From contig CP110631.1 of NCBI GenBank assembly GCA_026210745.1, positions 3,286,001 to 3,350,000 on the forward strand: a stretch of 64,000 nucleotides of DNA, written 5' to 3'. This document shows, in pieces, positions 1 through 12,084 of the stretch. Source of the stretch: Exobasidium rhododendri (taxonomy: Eukaryota > Basidiomycota > Exobasidiomycetes > Exobasidiales > Exobasidiaceae). Below the pieces are notes generated by a model. That model saw only the letters and a program-made list of their open reading frames with translations. It made no database searches and had not been told where the DNA came from. Position 1 is the stretch's first letter. Every line of letters begins with the position of its first letter. Both the position numbers and the translations under genes were made by a program.

Positions 1-2371
1 GATCCAGGAAGTCGAAATTGAGCAAATCATTGATGCCAAGTGACTTCAACAATAGGACCACATTTGACAGGTTTGTCCTCTGAATTTCTGGTGGTGTGTG
101 AGCTTCCATTTCGTTTTCAAAGGCCCACTTTGTGAACAAGCGAAATGTCTTCCCTGGCCCTACTCTACCAGCTCTTCCTGCTCTTTGGTTGGCACTGGCT
201 CGGCTGCAGGGCACTACCGTCAAGCTCGACATACCCGTCCGAGGGTTGTAGCTATTTTGCTTCACAAATCCAGGGTCAATGACAAACACGACCCCATCAA
301 TCGTGATTGACGTCTCAGCAATGTTCGTCGCCAAGACTACCTTGCGAGCGCCTTCTGGAGTAGGTTCAAAGATCTTGGCTTGCATTTCCGAAGGTAGATT
401 CGCATAGATGGGGCAGACGATCAGTTCGGCAATCTTGCTTCCTAACGCTCTGGAAGTCTCTTGCAGATTCTCCATCGCGGCATCGATCTCATCTTGACCA
501 GTCAAGAAGACCAAAATATCTCCTTTCGGCTGCGTAGTGTGGATTTGAAAGATGGTCGTGATGGCAGCGTGTAGGTAATTTGCTTCTGGTTGAGGTGTGT
601 AATGGATGTCGACGGGAAACCTCCTCCCTGGAACGTAGAAGATAGGAGCATCATCAAAATAGCCGCTGAATTTTTCTGCATTGATCGTCGCACTAGAGAT
701 GATGAGCTTTAGATCGGGTCGAAAGCGAGCGACGTCCTTGACAAGTCCAAATAGGATGTCGGTACTCAGAGTCCTTTCGTGCGCCTCGTCGATGATCAGG
801 CAAGAATAACCTGCCAAGTCGGGTTCCGTCAAGAACTCACGAAGTAGCATGCCATCCGTCATGTACTTGAGAACAGTGACGTCGGAAGTGCAGTCTTCAA
901 ATCGAATACTGTACCCACACTCTCTTCCTAGTCTGACACCCATTTCTTCTGCCACTCGAGCAGCTACGCTCATGGCAGCGACTCGCCTAGGTTGTGTACA
1001 TCCTACCTTCATTCCTCCTTTTGTGTAGCCAGCTTCGTGTAGGAATTGAGGCAGCTGGGTCGTCTTCCCAGATCCAGTCTCCCCAACTACCACCAGGACT
1101 TGATTGTCTGCTACAGCTTCTAAAAGCTCCTTTCGGAGTGCATACACGGGCAGTGACTTTCTCACTGCATCAATCGAGTCTGCTTTGTTTTGCGCTTCTT
1201 GGATTTGAGCTCGAAGCTTCTCGTCCTCTGGTCGAGCTCCAAAGGCGTCTTCCAATTTGTCCGCTTGCATGACGAACTGAATCGTTTGACTTTCATCAAA
1301 GACATAGTCGTAATCGTCACCATCTCCCACACCGGCTCCTGCTGCAGTGTCGGGCATCACTCTCGACCTTTCAATTTGCTCCTTTTCAAACAAGTCTACA
1401 TCAGTAATATGACTCGCTTGAGCAGATCTCTCTTGACGAGCATCTTCATATCGTTGGTATAGGACCTGTTCCTTTCTCTTGTTGTTTAATTTACCCTGCT
1501 CAGTGATATAGTCATCCGGCATCATGTAACCATCGTCACCATCATCGATCTTGCTTCTCTCCTCTGCAATCCGCAAGACTTCCTTTTTATATTCCAGCTC
1601 TCTTGTTTCTCTCTTACTCAGCTTCTGTCCTCGAAAATAGCGTTCTTCATCTCGAATCTCCTGGCGAAGTAGATCCATCTGCTGTTGACTCCTCTTATTC
1701 AGGTATTCTTGTCGACTGCGGTCCCGCAAGCTTGGCATAGCTTGCTGACGAGCATCCTTATCTTCTGCAAGCAGCCTTCTCGCTGCAGTCTCTGGATTCA
1801 CCTTCGATGAGCTGTGGTCCTCTATCACTCTCTTGGTCGAATCCTTGTCTTTGTCCCTCATCCTCTTTGCAAATTCATCGCGCTCAGCTAAATCACGCAA
1901 CCTTGCTCGTTCTCGCTTGACGTCCTCCGGCGCATCATCCTTGTAATCCGTCCTATCCTGAGCGACATCGTCATCATCTCCCCTTTCGCTTTCAAGTCTA
2001 CTTGACACTTCTTCCATCCTGCTCTTCTTCTTTTTCCTCCTCTCAGGTCTGATGCTCAACTCTTCGTTTCCGTCTACGTCATCCAAGAGCAGCCCATACT
2101 TTTTCACGTCTTTCTTCTTCGTTGATCCTAAGGCTGGAGCGTGTACTTTTGATGAGGAAGCTCTTGCAATATTGTTGTACAGCTGAGTCGCAAAAGCTTG
2201 ACCTGAAGCATCAGCAGGCAGACCAAGCGAAGAGAGCGTCGAGTAAAGGTCGGGAGGTGATTTAGCAGAAGTCGCACTGACTTGGATGAAGTCAATCGTC
2301 GTAGAGTCAGACATGCCAAAGAATTTGAGAGCATGATCTCCGATCCATCTCCGTAGATCGGACGACTCCAT
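1..2371 (-). CDS. PRP2: DEAH-box pre-mRNA splicing helicase Prp2/DHX16 (partial, C-terminus beyond left edge)
   Basis: ATP-dependent RNA helicase that remodels the activated spliceosome before the first catalytic step (family knowledge). The frame is open from ATG 2371 to the window edge, about 790 codons, with no intron seen. The first ~400 residues are a charged, Arg/Glu-rich region holding the DHX16 signature [14 protein letters not shown]. Helicase motifs follow: GETGSGKT near residue 429, DEAH near 525, SAT near 560, and QRAGRAGR near 725. The last visible residues ([19 protein letters not shown]) are the start of the helicase-associated region, so the ratchet and OB-fold are outside the window. 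The gene is divergent from the 2584 gene across about 210 bp. Prp22 and Prp43 share the motors, but the N-terminal signature favours Prp2. Confidence 0.92.
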   Translation of the reverse strand, partial: MESSDLRRWIGDHALKFFGMSDSTTIDFIQVSATSAKSPPDLYSTLSSLGLPADASGQAFATQLYNNIARASSSKVHAPALGSTKKKDVKKYGLLLDDVDGNEELSIRPERRKKKKSRMEEVSSRLESERGDDDDVAQDRTDYKDDAPEDVKRERARLRDLAERDEFAKRMRDKDKDSTKRVIEDHSSSKVNPETAARRLLAEDKDARQQAMPSLRDRSRQEYLNKRSQQQMDLLRQEIRDEERYFRGQKLSKRETRELEYKKEVLRIAEERSKIDDGDDGYMMPDDYITEQGKLNNKRKEQVLYQRYEDARQERSAQASHITDVDLFEKEQIERSRVMPDTAAGAGVGDGDDYDYVFDESQTIQFVMQADKLEDAFGARPEDEKLRAQIQEAQNKADSIDAVRKSLPVYALRKELLEAVADNQVLVVVGETGSGKTTQLPQFLHEAGYTKGGMKVGCTQPRRVAAMSVAARVAEEMGVRLGRECGYSIRFEDCTSDVTVLKYMTDGMLLREFLTEPDLAGYSCLIIDEAHERTLSTDILFGLVKDVARFRPDLKLIISSATINAEKFSGYFDDAPIFYVPGRRFPVDIHYTPQPEANYLHAAITTIFQIHTTQPKGDILVFLTGQDEIDAAMENLQETSRALGSKIAELIVCPIYANLPSEMQAKIFEPTPEGARKVVLATNIAETSITIDGVVFVIDPGFVKQNSYNPRTGMSSLTVVPCSRASANQRAGRAGRVGPGKTFRLFTKWAFENEMEAHTPPEIQRTNLSNVVLLLKSLGINDLLNFDFLD

Positions 2372-2583
2372 TGCCTGCTTTTAACCTTCTCACCTTGTCG
2401 AAGGTGGATATGGTAGGTGGAAGGTACTGATGTTGAGGAATGACGGTGAAAGTCTGCATTTACACGTGTTGTGACGGAGTGTTGCTTTGTCGCGAGCCTT
2501 TCTTCGTGAGTGACTACAGTGTACCTTCTCCCTTTCGTCTGCGAACAATTACACACACCATCACCACTAATTCCATTACAGAT

Positions 2584-4155
2584 ATGGCCTACACACAACC
2601 TGGCGGACCATCCACGCCCGGTCGCGGCTACCCTAGCCTTGGTGGGCCATCAGACTCGTATCTGCATCAACAGAGAGATCCGTCTAGCTCAGGATCACAG
2701 ATGAGCAAATCAGCATCCTTCAGCAATGATTCCAACCAGCTTAGAAGTTCATCCATGCGAAATCTCGGTGCGACTCAGTCACCACAAGCTGCTTTTGGAT
2801 TCGGTGGGATGAGGGAGGCTTCGACACCCAAGTCTGTCAGATGGGAAGACGCTTCGACTTCTCGTCAACCTTCCACCCCTTTTCAAAGTTCATCGTCTTC
2901 CTTTACATTCAATCAGCAGCCAAATACAGGTGCTCAGCATCTACAGCAACAGCAGTCGAATTCTGCACACCTCCAGCAAGCTACTTCATCATCTCTTGCC
3001 CTTCAACAGCCGCAAAGAGGCTCTCCACAGTCTACATTTCCCATTCAGTCTTCCGTGACCTCCCTCTCCACACCTGAACCAAGCAAGGCCCGACTGGCGT
3101 CAGCATCGTCTCAACTTACGACACTGCAACAGAGCAGATCAGCTTTTCACAGTCCTACCAAGGCTCAAGCGATCCCATCAGCGTCACCTCTTGCCGTGCA
3201 GAAAACCACTCCGCCGCCAGTGAAAGTTATGCATGCTGTCAGCAAGGAAAGTGTGATAGCTTCACGACCTGCGATACTTGCAAGACTTAGGTGGAATGTA
3301 CTAGCACTCCTCTTGAGCTGGATTGGCCCCCGCATAGGTCCAGTGGGGCGGATTTATTGGTGAGTATGTGCTGAGGAGGAGGCATCATCAAGTGTACAAT
3401 CTTTTCATCGAGATAGCACATATTCCACCCTCCAGGATCATGCTTGATGCAGCTTTCAAGATTTTCGGAGGCGTGGCAGACGTTCATTTGGCCACGGCTT
3501 TGTCTTGGCTACACAATGCAGCTTACTTGGTGCTAGCAATCAATCTGATAGAAGCCACCATCCGCTTGAATACCTTGTCAAACGAAACCTCCAAGAAAAG
3601 TGGAACGAACAATTTGACGAGACGGAAACCGTCTTTAGCAAATCCACCTGGTCGAATTCCATCTGCGTCGTCGTCTACAGTCCCCTCTCCAAGAGCAAAG
3701 AGCAACACGCCTCGTCGTTATGCTCACGGAAGTCCACTGCGAGAAAGCATCTTTCGAGCTAGTGCAAGTGCACATGGTTTAGGTGAAGGAAGAAGGCTTC
3801 CCAGCCAAACGCCAAGCTTTGATCTGGGACGTAAGTCGAGCTCCAATGCGAGCCCTTTGGCCTCTTTTCTGGCGAGGAAACAAGAGCGAATGGCGAGTGG
3901 TGGAGATGCAGGTGATCTCAGCTGGGATGGTAGTGACGCAGGTACGTGCTGCTTTTCTCATTGTGAGATTTGCTTGAGTGGTGTCTAATCGTCGCACAAA
4001 TGCTTCTTTCCTTCTTTCCTTGCGCAGATCTCAGCTTTGACACTATTGAGGTAGATCGAGCCTTACGAGCATTCAGTGCAGGCTACGAAAGGGAGCTATC
4101 ACAGAGTCGATCAGTCGCAGACACAGAAACTCGAAAGAACGGCGTAGTAGTCTAG
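2584..4155 (+). CDS. Two-TM Ser/Gln-rich protein, possibly nuclear pore membrane protein Pom34
   Basis: Three exons fit by phase: 2584-3359, 3436-3941 and 4028-4155 (introns 76 and 86 nt), giving 469 residues. Residues 1 to about 230 are Ser/Gln/Pro-rich and look disordered. Two hydrophobic segments follow: one around NVLALLLSWIGPRIG just before the first intron, and one around LSWLHNAAYLVLAINLIEA after it. The C-terminal third is Ser/Arg-rich with several SP motifs, as in phosphorylated tails. A low-complexity N-terminus, paired TM segments and a disordered tail resemble fungal Pom34 (NPCC family), a pore membrane anchor. That assignment is by architecture only, since I see no decisive motif. 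I chose ATG 2584 over the upstream in-frame ATG 2440 because the extra 48 codons look like leader sequence. Confidence 0.5.
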
Positions 4156-4689
4156 CAGGAGCCACCCTCCTCCGTTCATGTAGCTGTCGTCAGTGATAAT
4201 AGAACCATTTACATATACTGGCCTTCTGCCTCGTCGCACGGATTTGACTCCAGATGATAGCACAAAGCGTGCAGAGTACCGAGCTTGTCCGATCATTCCT
4301 CATAAGCAAGAAGGATGCTCTTGTCACGACCATCTAAAGTCAAGTCTGAATTGGAATTTAAGAACAGGTCGCGTGCCCAGCTGAGGTGAAACTTGACCCT
4401 AGGTGTTAATTAGAATAACGTCCTATCGGACCATGAGCGATCAGACTAACTTTCCCCCGATACCCTTTTCTTGTTCCATCTTGCCATATCGGTCTGCTTT
4501 CCCCCTCTATCCGGCTTGGCACTGCTCCGCTTCCTTTTCCATTGGAGCGCTGGACCTGGTGCCAGGATTGACCTCCCAATTTACTCTCGCCTCGCTCTTC
4601 TCCCGGTGTGTCCTTCTCACTCCGCGTCACCTTTTTTCCCCTTCCGAGCATAATCGAAGCCACTTCTTGTCTACTAGGCCTCTACAGTC
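4156..4689. other. Intergenic region upstream of the 4690 gene
   Basis: About 530 bp between two plus-strand genes. From about 4450 it is pyrimidine-rich up to the next start codon, as in many basidiomycete promoters and 5' leaders. Short ORFs in it have no coding character. No RNA gene or repeat is seen. Confidence 0.6.
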
Positions 4690-7253
4690 ATGTCTACACT
4701 AGCCGGCAGGAGAAAGAGCGCAGTTGGCTCTGCGTCAGCTTCAGGGATGGCCCCTGTGGGCGCGAGCAGTGGAGGGGGAGGTAGCAAACGACCTCACGCT
4801 GGGACTACCAAACCAGGTGGAGCTGTTGGCCGTAATCGGTGAGTGTTGATGAAGAATTGTATACGCCAACAAGTGTGTAGTGCTAAAGTGATACTGCTTG
4901 CGTGAACAGCATCGATTCCAGCCTCATGATGTCTACCAATGCCAGGAAAAGCTCTGAGGATATTAGGAACGTAGGGGTTGGCAATGCACGGAATAACAAG
5001 TCATCAGATCGACTACATCGAATGGGCGGCGGAGCAAGCTCCACCAATTTAGCACAGGCGAAAAGAAGCAAATCATACTCTCAACTGATGACTGCAGGTG
5101 GCGCTTCCACTACTGCTGCAAAGAAAAAGAAGAAAGAGGAGCGGGAAGAGGATGAGGATGGATGGACAAGCTCGAGTCAGCGCGGTACGCCTGACCAAAA
5201 TCGAAGCCCAAAGAGCGAAAGCGATGACGAAGACGAAGGTCTGGTGATGGTGAAGAAGTCGAATTCCACACAGCCGACAGTAACAAAGAGTGATGCGGTG
5301 ACCGGGACCACGCCGCGAGGTCAAGAGGGTGTCAGGCCAAAGAAGGAGACCACCAGAGCGCCAATGGAAAGATCGGACACACAAGTAACCTTGCGAGGTT
5401 TTCATACGACGCCAACTCAGGGCGACATCCCGCTTCCATCCCCTTCTTCGCCTTCTGGAGGTCAAGATGAAAGGCATGAACAGATGATTGCTTCGACACA
5501 GCACACAGAAAGGTCCACTAATTTACAGAGTAGAACGGATGACTCACTTGCTCGAAGACCTTCAACGCCCGATCGTACCAAACATAGTCATACTCCCACC
5601 TCCCCTGTACAGTCACGACCATCAACCGATCGAGCTTTATCTAGCGCCTCCTCAGCCAGAACCTTGACAACACATAATGGGAAGGGAGAATTTTCCTCGC
5701 CTACTTCCACAAGATCAAGAGCTTCGCTGCGATCGAGGAATTCCTTATATCCTCGAGATTCACAAGGCCCGATTGCACCGAAATTGAGCACCCATTATGC
5801 TCTAGCGGGTACATTAGGGTCGCTACAGGAAGATTCTGAGCTGGAACAAGCTATGGGACAAAGGAGAAGGTATCTTTCTGATGCCACCCTTGCAAGCAGC
5901 AAAAGCGTGCCCGGTCACTTAGTAGACTTCACCAATGAGGGTGCCTACCACATCAAAGCGGTAGCTGGGAATCCAAGTATAAGCAGCATCCACCCTAACA
6001 CCATCAACCTTCCCAGCGCATCTCCTTCGAGGGCAGATGTGTCCTTAAATGCCGCCCGAGCAGAATACAATCAGCAAGGGTCTGGATCAAGTGCCCTGAA
6101 CGCTACGCAACGTGCCTCTACTTCCGGAATTCAAAGTGTCCTGGATGGCAAGAATCCGCAGGATCGACGTCGAACCACCTCTACGCATAGTCTTAGTGCT
6201 GCAGATGCTGCCAACCTCGCAACGAGACTACGGATGGCAAGAGGAGAGAGCTTTGACGAGGCTCATACGACGACTGCCAGTAAACTCTTAGCGAACAACA
6301 ACTCAAAATATTACTTCAACGCCAACAGAAGCGACATGACTTCGACAAAAGCAATGAAGGAGTATGTCAAGCCAGTGGTAAGCACGTTTGTCAAGCGATT
6401 AGGGGAAAGAAAGAACGTGGGTATCAAGGTAGAAAGAGGTAGTGTGTTTGATGAAGACTTCTCCAGAGCGAAAATCCACGGCAAGAGACGAGAGAAGAAG
6501 GGCAGGAATAGTGACGACAACGGCGGGCAGTCATCAGAAGAGGAAGAAGAGCTAACAAATATGCGCTACGTCATGGACTTTGGGCTCGGTGGACCTGCTA
6601 TTCGCAAGACTCCCACGACTGAAGCATTGTTGGGCACTCTTTTGGATCATGATGAATATGAAGCCACATGGGCGCCAGCTCTGGCCAACGCAGCAGGCTT
6701 GGGTGAAGGGATCAAATCGGCAAGGGAAGCTGCAAAGGAGGCGAATGGCGGGATGGATCACATGCAAAACGGCCTGAGCAGTACAGGCGGCGTAGCAGTC
6801 AATGGGCCCAACGCGACCCCGATGCACTTTCTGCATGGTCTCACCAACACCACCGATGCCCCCTTTCCACTGGATGCTACCGATATGATACCCACCTCCC
6901 AACATCCAGCTGCAGCAACAAATTGGATCAACAGCGGAGAATACTTGGACGCAAAGAACTTACGATCGATTGCCATGACTTGGACGGCTTTGAATGTCAA
7001 CAAAGGTCACATCGTAACTCGAAGGTATGTCGACCCTATGCGAGAAAGCCTGGAACGGGTGGGCAAAGCTGGTGGGATGCTCTCTTCGAGGTGTGTCGCT
7101 ACGTCTAGTGGCGGAATGGGTCCTCACCACTCCCAGTACTCCAGCAATATGACCTTGAATAACGGCTCTTCTACACCAGGTGGTAGTAGTATACGGTGGG
7201 GAGGCTGGCGCAATCTCTTCAGCGAGCAGCACACGCTGCGAGAGGAGACTTGA
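4690..7253 (+). CDS. Large disordered hypothetical protein
   Basis: Two exons, 4690-4838 and 4910-7253, with a 71-nt GTGAGT...ACAG intron, give 830 residues. I do not recognise the family. The protein is Ser/Thr/Arg/Gly-rich, with a Lys/Glu run near residue 120, many SP/TP sites and an AKRSKSYSQL motif near residue 95. More ordered-looking patches are QRRRYLSDATLAS (mid-protein), EYVKPVVSTFVKRLGER (about residues 535-550) and a stretch around MRYVMDFGLGG. There is no TM segment or signal peptide. A scaffold such as the TORC1 subunit Tco89 has a similar style (Ser-rich, short basic motifs), but this is only an impression and no function should be taken from it. Confidence 0.75.
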
Positions 7254-7497
7254 GATTCGCTGATGCGCAAACGATGTGTATTATTAGATCCTTCCTTCTT
7301 CTCCCGCACAAACGATGAGTACACTCAATCGCTAATCGTTCTTGACGACGCTTTTACAATCAACAGAGTTTGGGAGGTGTGATGATGACAGACAAGGTGA
7401 TGGAGAGGTAGTCAGGGAGGACAGGTGGGAAGCAATGTCGACCATCTTACTTCGTTGTTTCTTTGTACAAGGATGTACGACAACCTGTAGCGGCTTA

Positions 7498-8377
7498 TCA
7501 GCTGCTCCCTGTGCTCTTGCCCGAGCAAGCCATAGAGTATTTCGACTTGTCCTCTTTCTCCTCTAAATCAAAGCAGTTGGGCGCTTTATATTGTGGACTC
7601 TTCTCCTCCTGTGGAGACGGTAGAGGGGAGAAGGAGAACCTAAAATTGTAAGTGCCATCTTTATGCATTGTGAAGTTGCTCAAGAAAGTGAGATTCCGAT
7701 AGACGATGTTGTTGGAAGTCGTGAGAGTATCGTTTGTGAGCGTGTACCCACCGGTGATCGCATCCTGGGAAGTGAATGCTAGCCATATACCTGTTCACCA
7801 AAAGTCACAAGAAGAAGAAGAAGAAGAAGAAGAAGAAGAAGAAGAAGAAGAAGAAGAAGAAGAAGAAGAAGAAGAGAAGAGAAGAGAAAATTTCAGCGGC
7901 CATTTAGTTATCCTTTTGAGGAATAAGCGAGCTTCTTCACCCACCACTCATTCCACCACCGGGTATCTGAATTGCTGGAGAGTCTTGCTTGCTTTTTGTA
8001 GAATCTTCCAGGTCGTTGGTCTTATTGGAACTGCCTTCCCATCCAATCGCGCTGATGGCACCTACGCTGCCCAGGGGATACACGGTGCCGTTCAAGGTCG
8101 TCAGTATGCTGCCTTTTCGGTTATTTCGTGTGTCCCCAATCTCGACCTTGGAGTCGTAGTTCAGTCGAGTAGAGTAATTTGAAAAGGGATCGGCAAGTCC
8201 GAGTGAAGAGACGTTGTAAAGAATGGAATCTGCTGAACTTGTCGTTGAAGAAAGTGGCATTTGTGAGTCGCGGGCGGTGCTTGATGGTATATTGGTGAAA
8301 TCATATGAAGAAGCTAGACTGATCAGCGCGGCCGCGATAAAGATGAAGAGGGTGAGTGGTCGCAAAAGGGAACTCAT
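7498..8377 (-). CDS. Secreted glycoprotein, two exons, unknown function
   Basis: Exon 1 is 8377-7945 and exon 2 is 7790-7498, giving 241 residues. The 154-nt intron (7944-7791) has a GTGGGT donor and an AACAG acceptor, and phase 1 matches on both sides. Exon 1 starts with a clear signal peptide (MSSLLRPLTLFIFIAAALIS). N-glycosylation sequons are NVSS, NYST, NGTV and NKTN in exon 1, and NDTL, NLTF and NFTM in exon 2. Exon 2 reads GIWLAFTSQDAITGGYTLTN, a β-rich extracellular-type sequence, with codon third positions rich in C and T. Read without splicing, exon 1 would end after GGGMSGG. The intron contains the TTC strand of the GAA repeat. I do not recognise the family. The tail after about residue 205 is charged and could be less reliable. 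It precedes a second secreted protein on the same strand. Confidence 0.65.
7811..7874. repeat. (GAA)n microsatellite, about 21 units, inside an intron
   Basis: A near-perfect GAA/TTC trinucleotide run followed by an impure purine tract to about 7890. On the minus strand it is a TTC pyrimidine tract about 20 nt upstream of the acceptor of the secreted-protein intron. Confidence 0.95.
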
Positions 8378-8924
8378 TGCATGTGGTCGCCGATGAGCAG
8401 CACGGTGGAGGATGTGACGATTGGGAAAGAGGGGGGGGGTTGGTGCTGGCTCAGCATCTCTCCGAGGACGGATGACTCTTATTTACACTGCCATTAGCAG
8501 GCATCGATTCTGGTGAGCACACCTTCCTTCTCCAAAGACTACGGCAGGGCGGCACAGGGCAGAAGTTGGGCTCGATACGCCCACATCTTTTTCGCCCACG
8601 CCCAGATAAAAGCGCCCCTCTCCTCTCCTTGGCGTCATGCTCATTGTTTCACCTGACACGATGCAGATGTGGACGCCCCAAAAGCCAAGCTGCGAGGAAT
8701 ATTCTAGATCATTGTCCATGTTTGTATATGCAAAGTTAAGGTAAAGTATAGGATGAAGGCAGCGAGGAGGGGAGGGGGGGAAAATGGTAGAAAAGGATAG
8801 GAAGGGCCCAAGAAGAGGCGATCAGGCGAGGCCGACCGGCTGGCAGACATGTGCGGGTAGTGTGTAGACTTGGTGATGATGAGGTGTAAGGGAGAAGGAA
8901 GGCGATGGAAGTGACATGGAAACA
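8378..8924. other. Intergenic region between two minus-strand secreted-protein genes
   Basis: About 550 bp holding the promoter of the gene starting at 8377 and the 3' end of the next gene. There is a G-rich run near 8430 and a GA-rich stretch at 8750-8900. No gene, RNA or repeat array is supported. Confidence 0.6.
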
Positions 8925-9976
8925 TTACATCAAGGCGAAGATGACAGCTCCGGCGATCGATCCTACGACTACTTTTGCGACATTCAGTTTGATACCGTCA
9001 CTGCTGACGCCACCCGTGTTCAAAGCTCCAGAATATCCTGGAATCTCTGATGGCGACAAGATGGTTCCTGATCCGTAATTGGTCGGTGAAGGCGCGACGG
9101 TAGCAACGGGTGCGACGTAGCCTGAGATCGATTGTAGCCCTGTTTGAGTGGTCAAAGTTCCAGCACCACCACCTGCAGCGGCGCCACCCTGTAGAAACGA
9201 TTAGAAGTGTCAGCGAAAGCAAATAAAAAAGGAAAGCGACGATTGCCCATCGACACTGCCCAGCCGTAGAGCGAAGGGAGCAGACCCTTGGAGGGGACTA
9301 CGACTTCTCGCCGGCATCGCGACATCATTGCACCATCTGTTTGAACTGGCCATGCTGTGGTGCACCAAGCAAGTAGAACTTTTGGAATCGTGTCTCCTCA
9401 AAAGCAGCACCGCAGAATGTGCCACTCCTGTTCTCCTTCGGCAATTTGCAACTGTCACAGCGAGCTTTCTCTCGAAAAGGACGACTAGCGAGCATGGCCT
9501 CATACGTCGTAATCGACCAATGACAGACTGTCTGCCAAAACAGATTAGGTAGGGGCTTGGAAAGTGACCATCGACTTACAAGAGCAGTTGTAGCTACGAC
9601 AGCAGCCGTTGTGATCACTCTTGCAGTTGTTGTAGCAGCAATGAGTGTAGTTGAGACGGCCACACTGCAAATGGACGGAAAAAAGAAAATTTCAGGATTC
9701 CCCCTAATATACACGGCTTCGGCTTCGGCGTCTCGAGACTCACGGAGAGACAGTGTCGAGATCTGGATCAAGGACAGCGGTATATATGACTCGCCTGCAA
9801 GACAAGACAGAGAGTTGATCAATCAATACCACTGATCAACATGCAAGCCTGCCAAGTTTTTTCATGACTCACCCTTCCGTATATGTGACGGGATCCCCTA
9901 CTTCTTGGCCCTGGACTTGATTAATTGATAACGATAGCGTCGCCAGTAGTACGGAGCAGAGAAAGAAGGTGCGCAT
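8925..9976 (-). CDS. Small secreted Ala/Thr/Gly-rich protein with GPI-anchor-like C-terminus
   Basis: Exons fit by phase: 9976-9873, 9794-9744, 9664-9580 and 9188-8925, giving 167 residues. Exon 1 encodes a signal peptide (MRTFFLCSVLLATLSLS, then QVQGQ). Exon 2 adds GRVIYTAVLDPDLDTVSP. Exon 3 is Ala/Thr/Val-rich. The last exon starts GGAAAGGGAGTLTT and ends with a small-residue stretch (GGVSSDG) plus a hydrophobic tail (VVVGSIAGAVIFALM) typical of GPI signals. The product is probably a cell-wall or plasma-membrane surface protein. Introns 1 and 2 are 78 and 79 nt, but intron 3 (9579-9189) is 391 nt, unusually long here, so a further small phase-0 exon could be hidden in it. Function is unknown. 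Confidence 0.6.
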
Positions 9977-12084
9977 GATGAAAGGGTGGATGATGCTGTG
10001 ACTGGCCGTACCAAGGTCGAAAGGTGCTTGTGAAAGGTGAATTTGCTGGCGGGTTGCGCTCCGTATTGTCAGCCAATAAGAGCTAAGGATGGCCCGTGTC
10101 GTGCAAGTCAGAGACGATGACGGTTGGTAGATACTAAATGGATGCGCAGGATGGATAAGGAGGAGTGACAAGCGAGAGGTAGGAAGGATTGAGAGAAGCT
10201 GTAGCGAAATGTGAATGGTGCCGTACGCAAACTTTACAACTTCGGAGCGTGATGAGTGCAGATTGGAAGCGGAGGTCTGGATCGTATGAATTTGGAAAAC
10301 GAAGAGGGGCCTTTCGAAAAGACGAATTTCACAGTAGCGAATACATGCCGAGCGAGGATTATTAATCGAACTACGCGTACCCTGTTATTACTATCTTATC
10401 CTTTGTAATTCGACCATTACGGGAATGGGTGTAATGCAAAAGGTAAAAATAGCACTGGTGGGGGGGAACTCCTGTTGTGTTTACATTGCAACGTGAGGTC
10501 ACCGCCGAGGTTTGCTTTGAAAGTTGAGCGTTGGAGGAAAAATGACAATTGACAGGGTGAGGTTGCTTTGCGGGATGCAGGTCTGTAACGCGTAGAAGCG
10601 CCTCAGTGCACAGGGGTACGGTCGTGAGAATACGAGGGACATAAGCTTGTAATCTGACTGCCAAGACAGCTTCCACACCTTCTGTTGTAGATGTAGTCCA
10701 GAGATCATTCTGGTCGCCTCCATTTGATTGATGGCTAGCAGTGACAGGAGGGTGCATCTAACAAGCGCCGTCACTCACGTCGAATCGACAAGATGGTAAT
10801 GAGACATGATGGTACATGGCAGATAAAAATAGTCACATGGCAGAGCTACATCGGTCTGCCTTATCTCTTCCGTGTGGGTGCGTGTCTGACGCTGAGCTCA
10901 GCTGACCTTATCGGCTCAAAGCAGGCCTTGAAGCTTGCTGCCGATAAGGATGGTGTGTCCTTGCTGTGTCTCGAGGGAGGCAACATGGTCTCAGAATTCT
11001 CCAGAAGAAGGATGTGAGGCCGTCCCTCCTCGGCTTAGCTCCCCGCAGCCTAAGAATACCCTCTCACGCTCACGTTGATTCTACACCATAGGAGAGCATG
11101 AGAGAGAGGGTAGTGCTGCCACACGATGAGACCATCAGGTCAAGAATATAGATCGGGAGAAGAAGCCGCACTTCACAGCTCGTTTCTGCTATCGGTGGGC
11201 AGTCTTTGCCTTTCGATTTCATGCAATCACGGGAGAGAAGGCCGTGGACGGGCAGGATCATGCACCCATCCATTCAAGGTACTGTATTCCAATACTTACC
11301 CTTGATCACATCCTCCCACAGGACGTTCAACAAGAACCTAAAACACAGAACAAGGCTAGGTCGGGTTCTTTCTTGACTTTATTTACTTCTAGCTTGCCCG
11401 CTGTGACCGCGTGGGTGTAGAGCGAGAGTCAGTAGCCGCCTCCGTTGCTTGTTCGCGCAGGGGGGGCGGGGCATCCAAAGAATGCTGCACTGTCGACCAA
11501 AAGGGATTATAGTCCTTAGCGCGAATCGGTGTGTGTACAATGTACATGGTTAAGACAACAAGGCAAGTGGGAAGATAAGGGGGTGCCAGATCGAATAAAT
11601 TACAATCTCGCTATGCTGAAGAGACAAGGAATGAAGCTTTCTCGACGTTCAAAGACTAGCAGTGGGGCCTGGACGCACCTTTAGACACTGTTGAAGATCA
11701 GGATCCGATGGCATTAGTTCTTCGTAGAATGTCACACCTTAATTCCCGCATGTTTCGCCCTCTGATGCGTGCCCCACTAAACCTTTCCATCCACCACCAC
11801 CCTTTCCTTCTACTCGTCGTGTGCCCCTCCTCCCTCCAGTCCCGTAATGTTGCTTATCATCTAGATCCTAGTATTTCGCTGTCCCTATCAGTAATCGCAA
11901 TCAACACATACCCGCCCGCCTGATAGGTGGGTTATAAAAGCAAGCGTACACAGACTTCCTCTCCAGCACCCATAATCCCACCCCATTCTCCCCTCTCCTC
12001 CCCTCCCCTTTCCCCCTTCTTTATCACTCTCCCCTTTCCCTTCCTTTTCTCCCCTTTCAACACAAGCTCATCATCCAGCACAAG
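9977..12084. other. Long intergenic region (divergent promoter area)
   Basis: About 2.1 kb between the minus-strand GPI-like gene and the plus-strand sedolisin. The longest ATG ORF (10757-10371, minus, 128 codons) has no clear codon bias or recognisable motif. The right end carries a TATA box and a CT-rich leader belonging to the sedolisin. I see no RNA gene or repeat array. Confidence 0.6.
11933..11940 (+). promoter_or_regulatory. TATA box of the sedolisin gene
   Basis: TATAAAAG lies 145 nt before the ATG and is followed by a C/T-rich tract from about 11955 to 12060, the common layout of strongly expressed fungal promoters. Confidence 0.6.

Noticed and set aside
7937-7944. Taking 7937-8377 as a complete 146-residue secreted protein
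   Set aside because: A phase-matched donor and a downstream exon with strong coding character give a longer, more sensible product.
7706-8182. Plus-strand ORF with a poly-Glu run
   Set aside because: It reads the GAA repeat and the antisense of the secreted-protein gene; there is no coding signal outside the repeat.
10371-10757. 128-codon ATG ORF on the minus strand in the large intergenic region
   Set aside because: Third-position composition is flat and no motif or signal is seen; probably chance.
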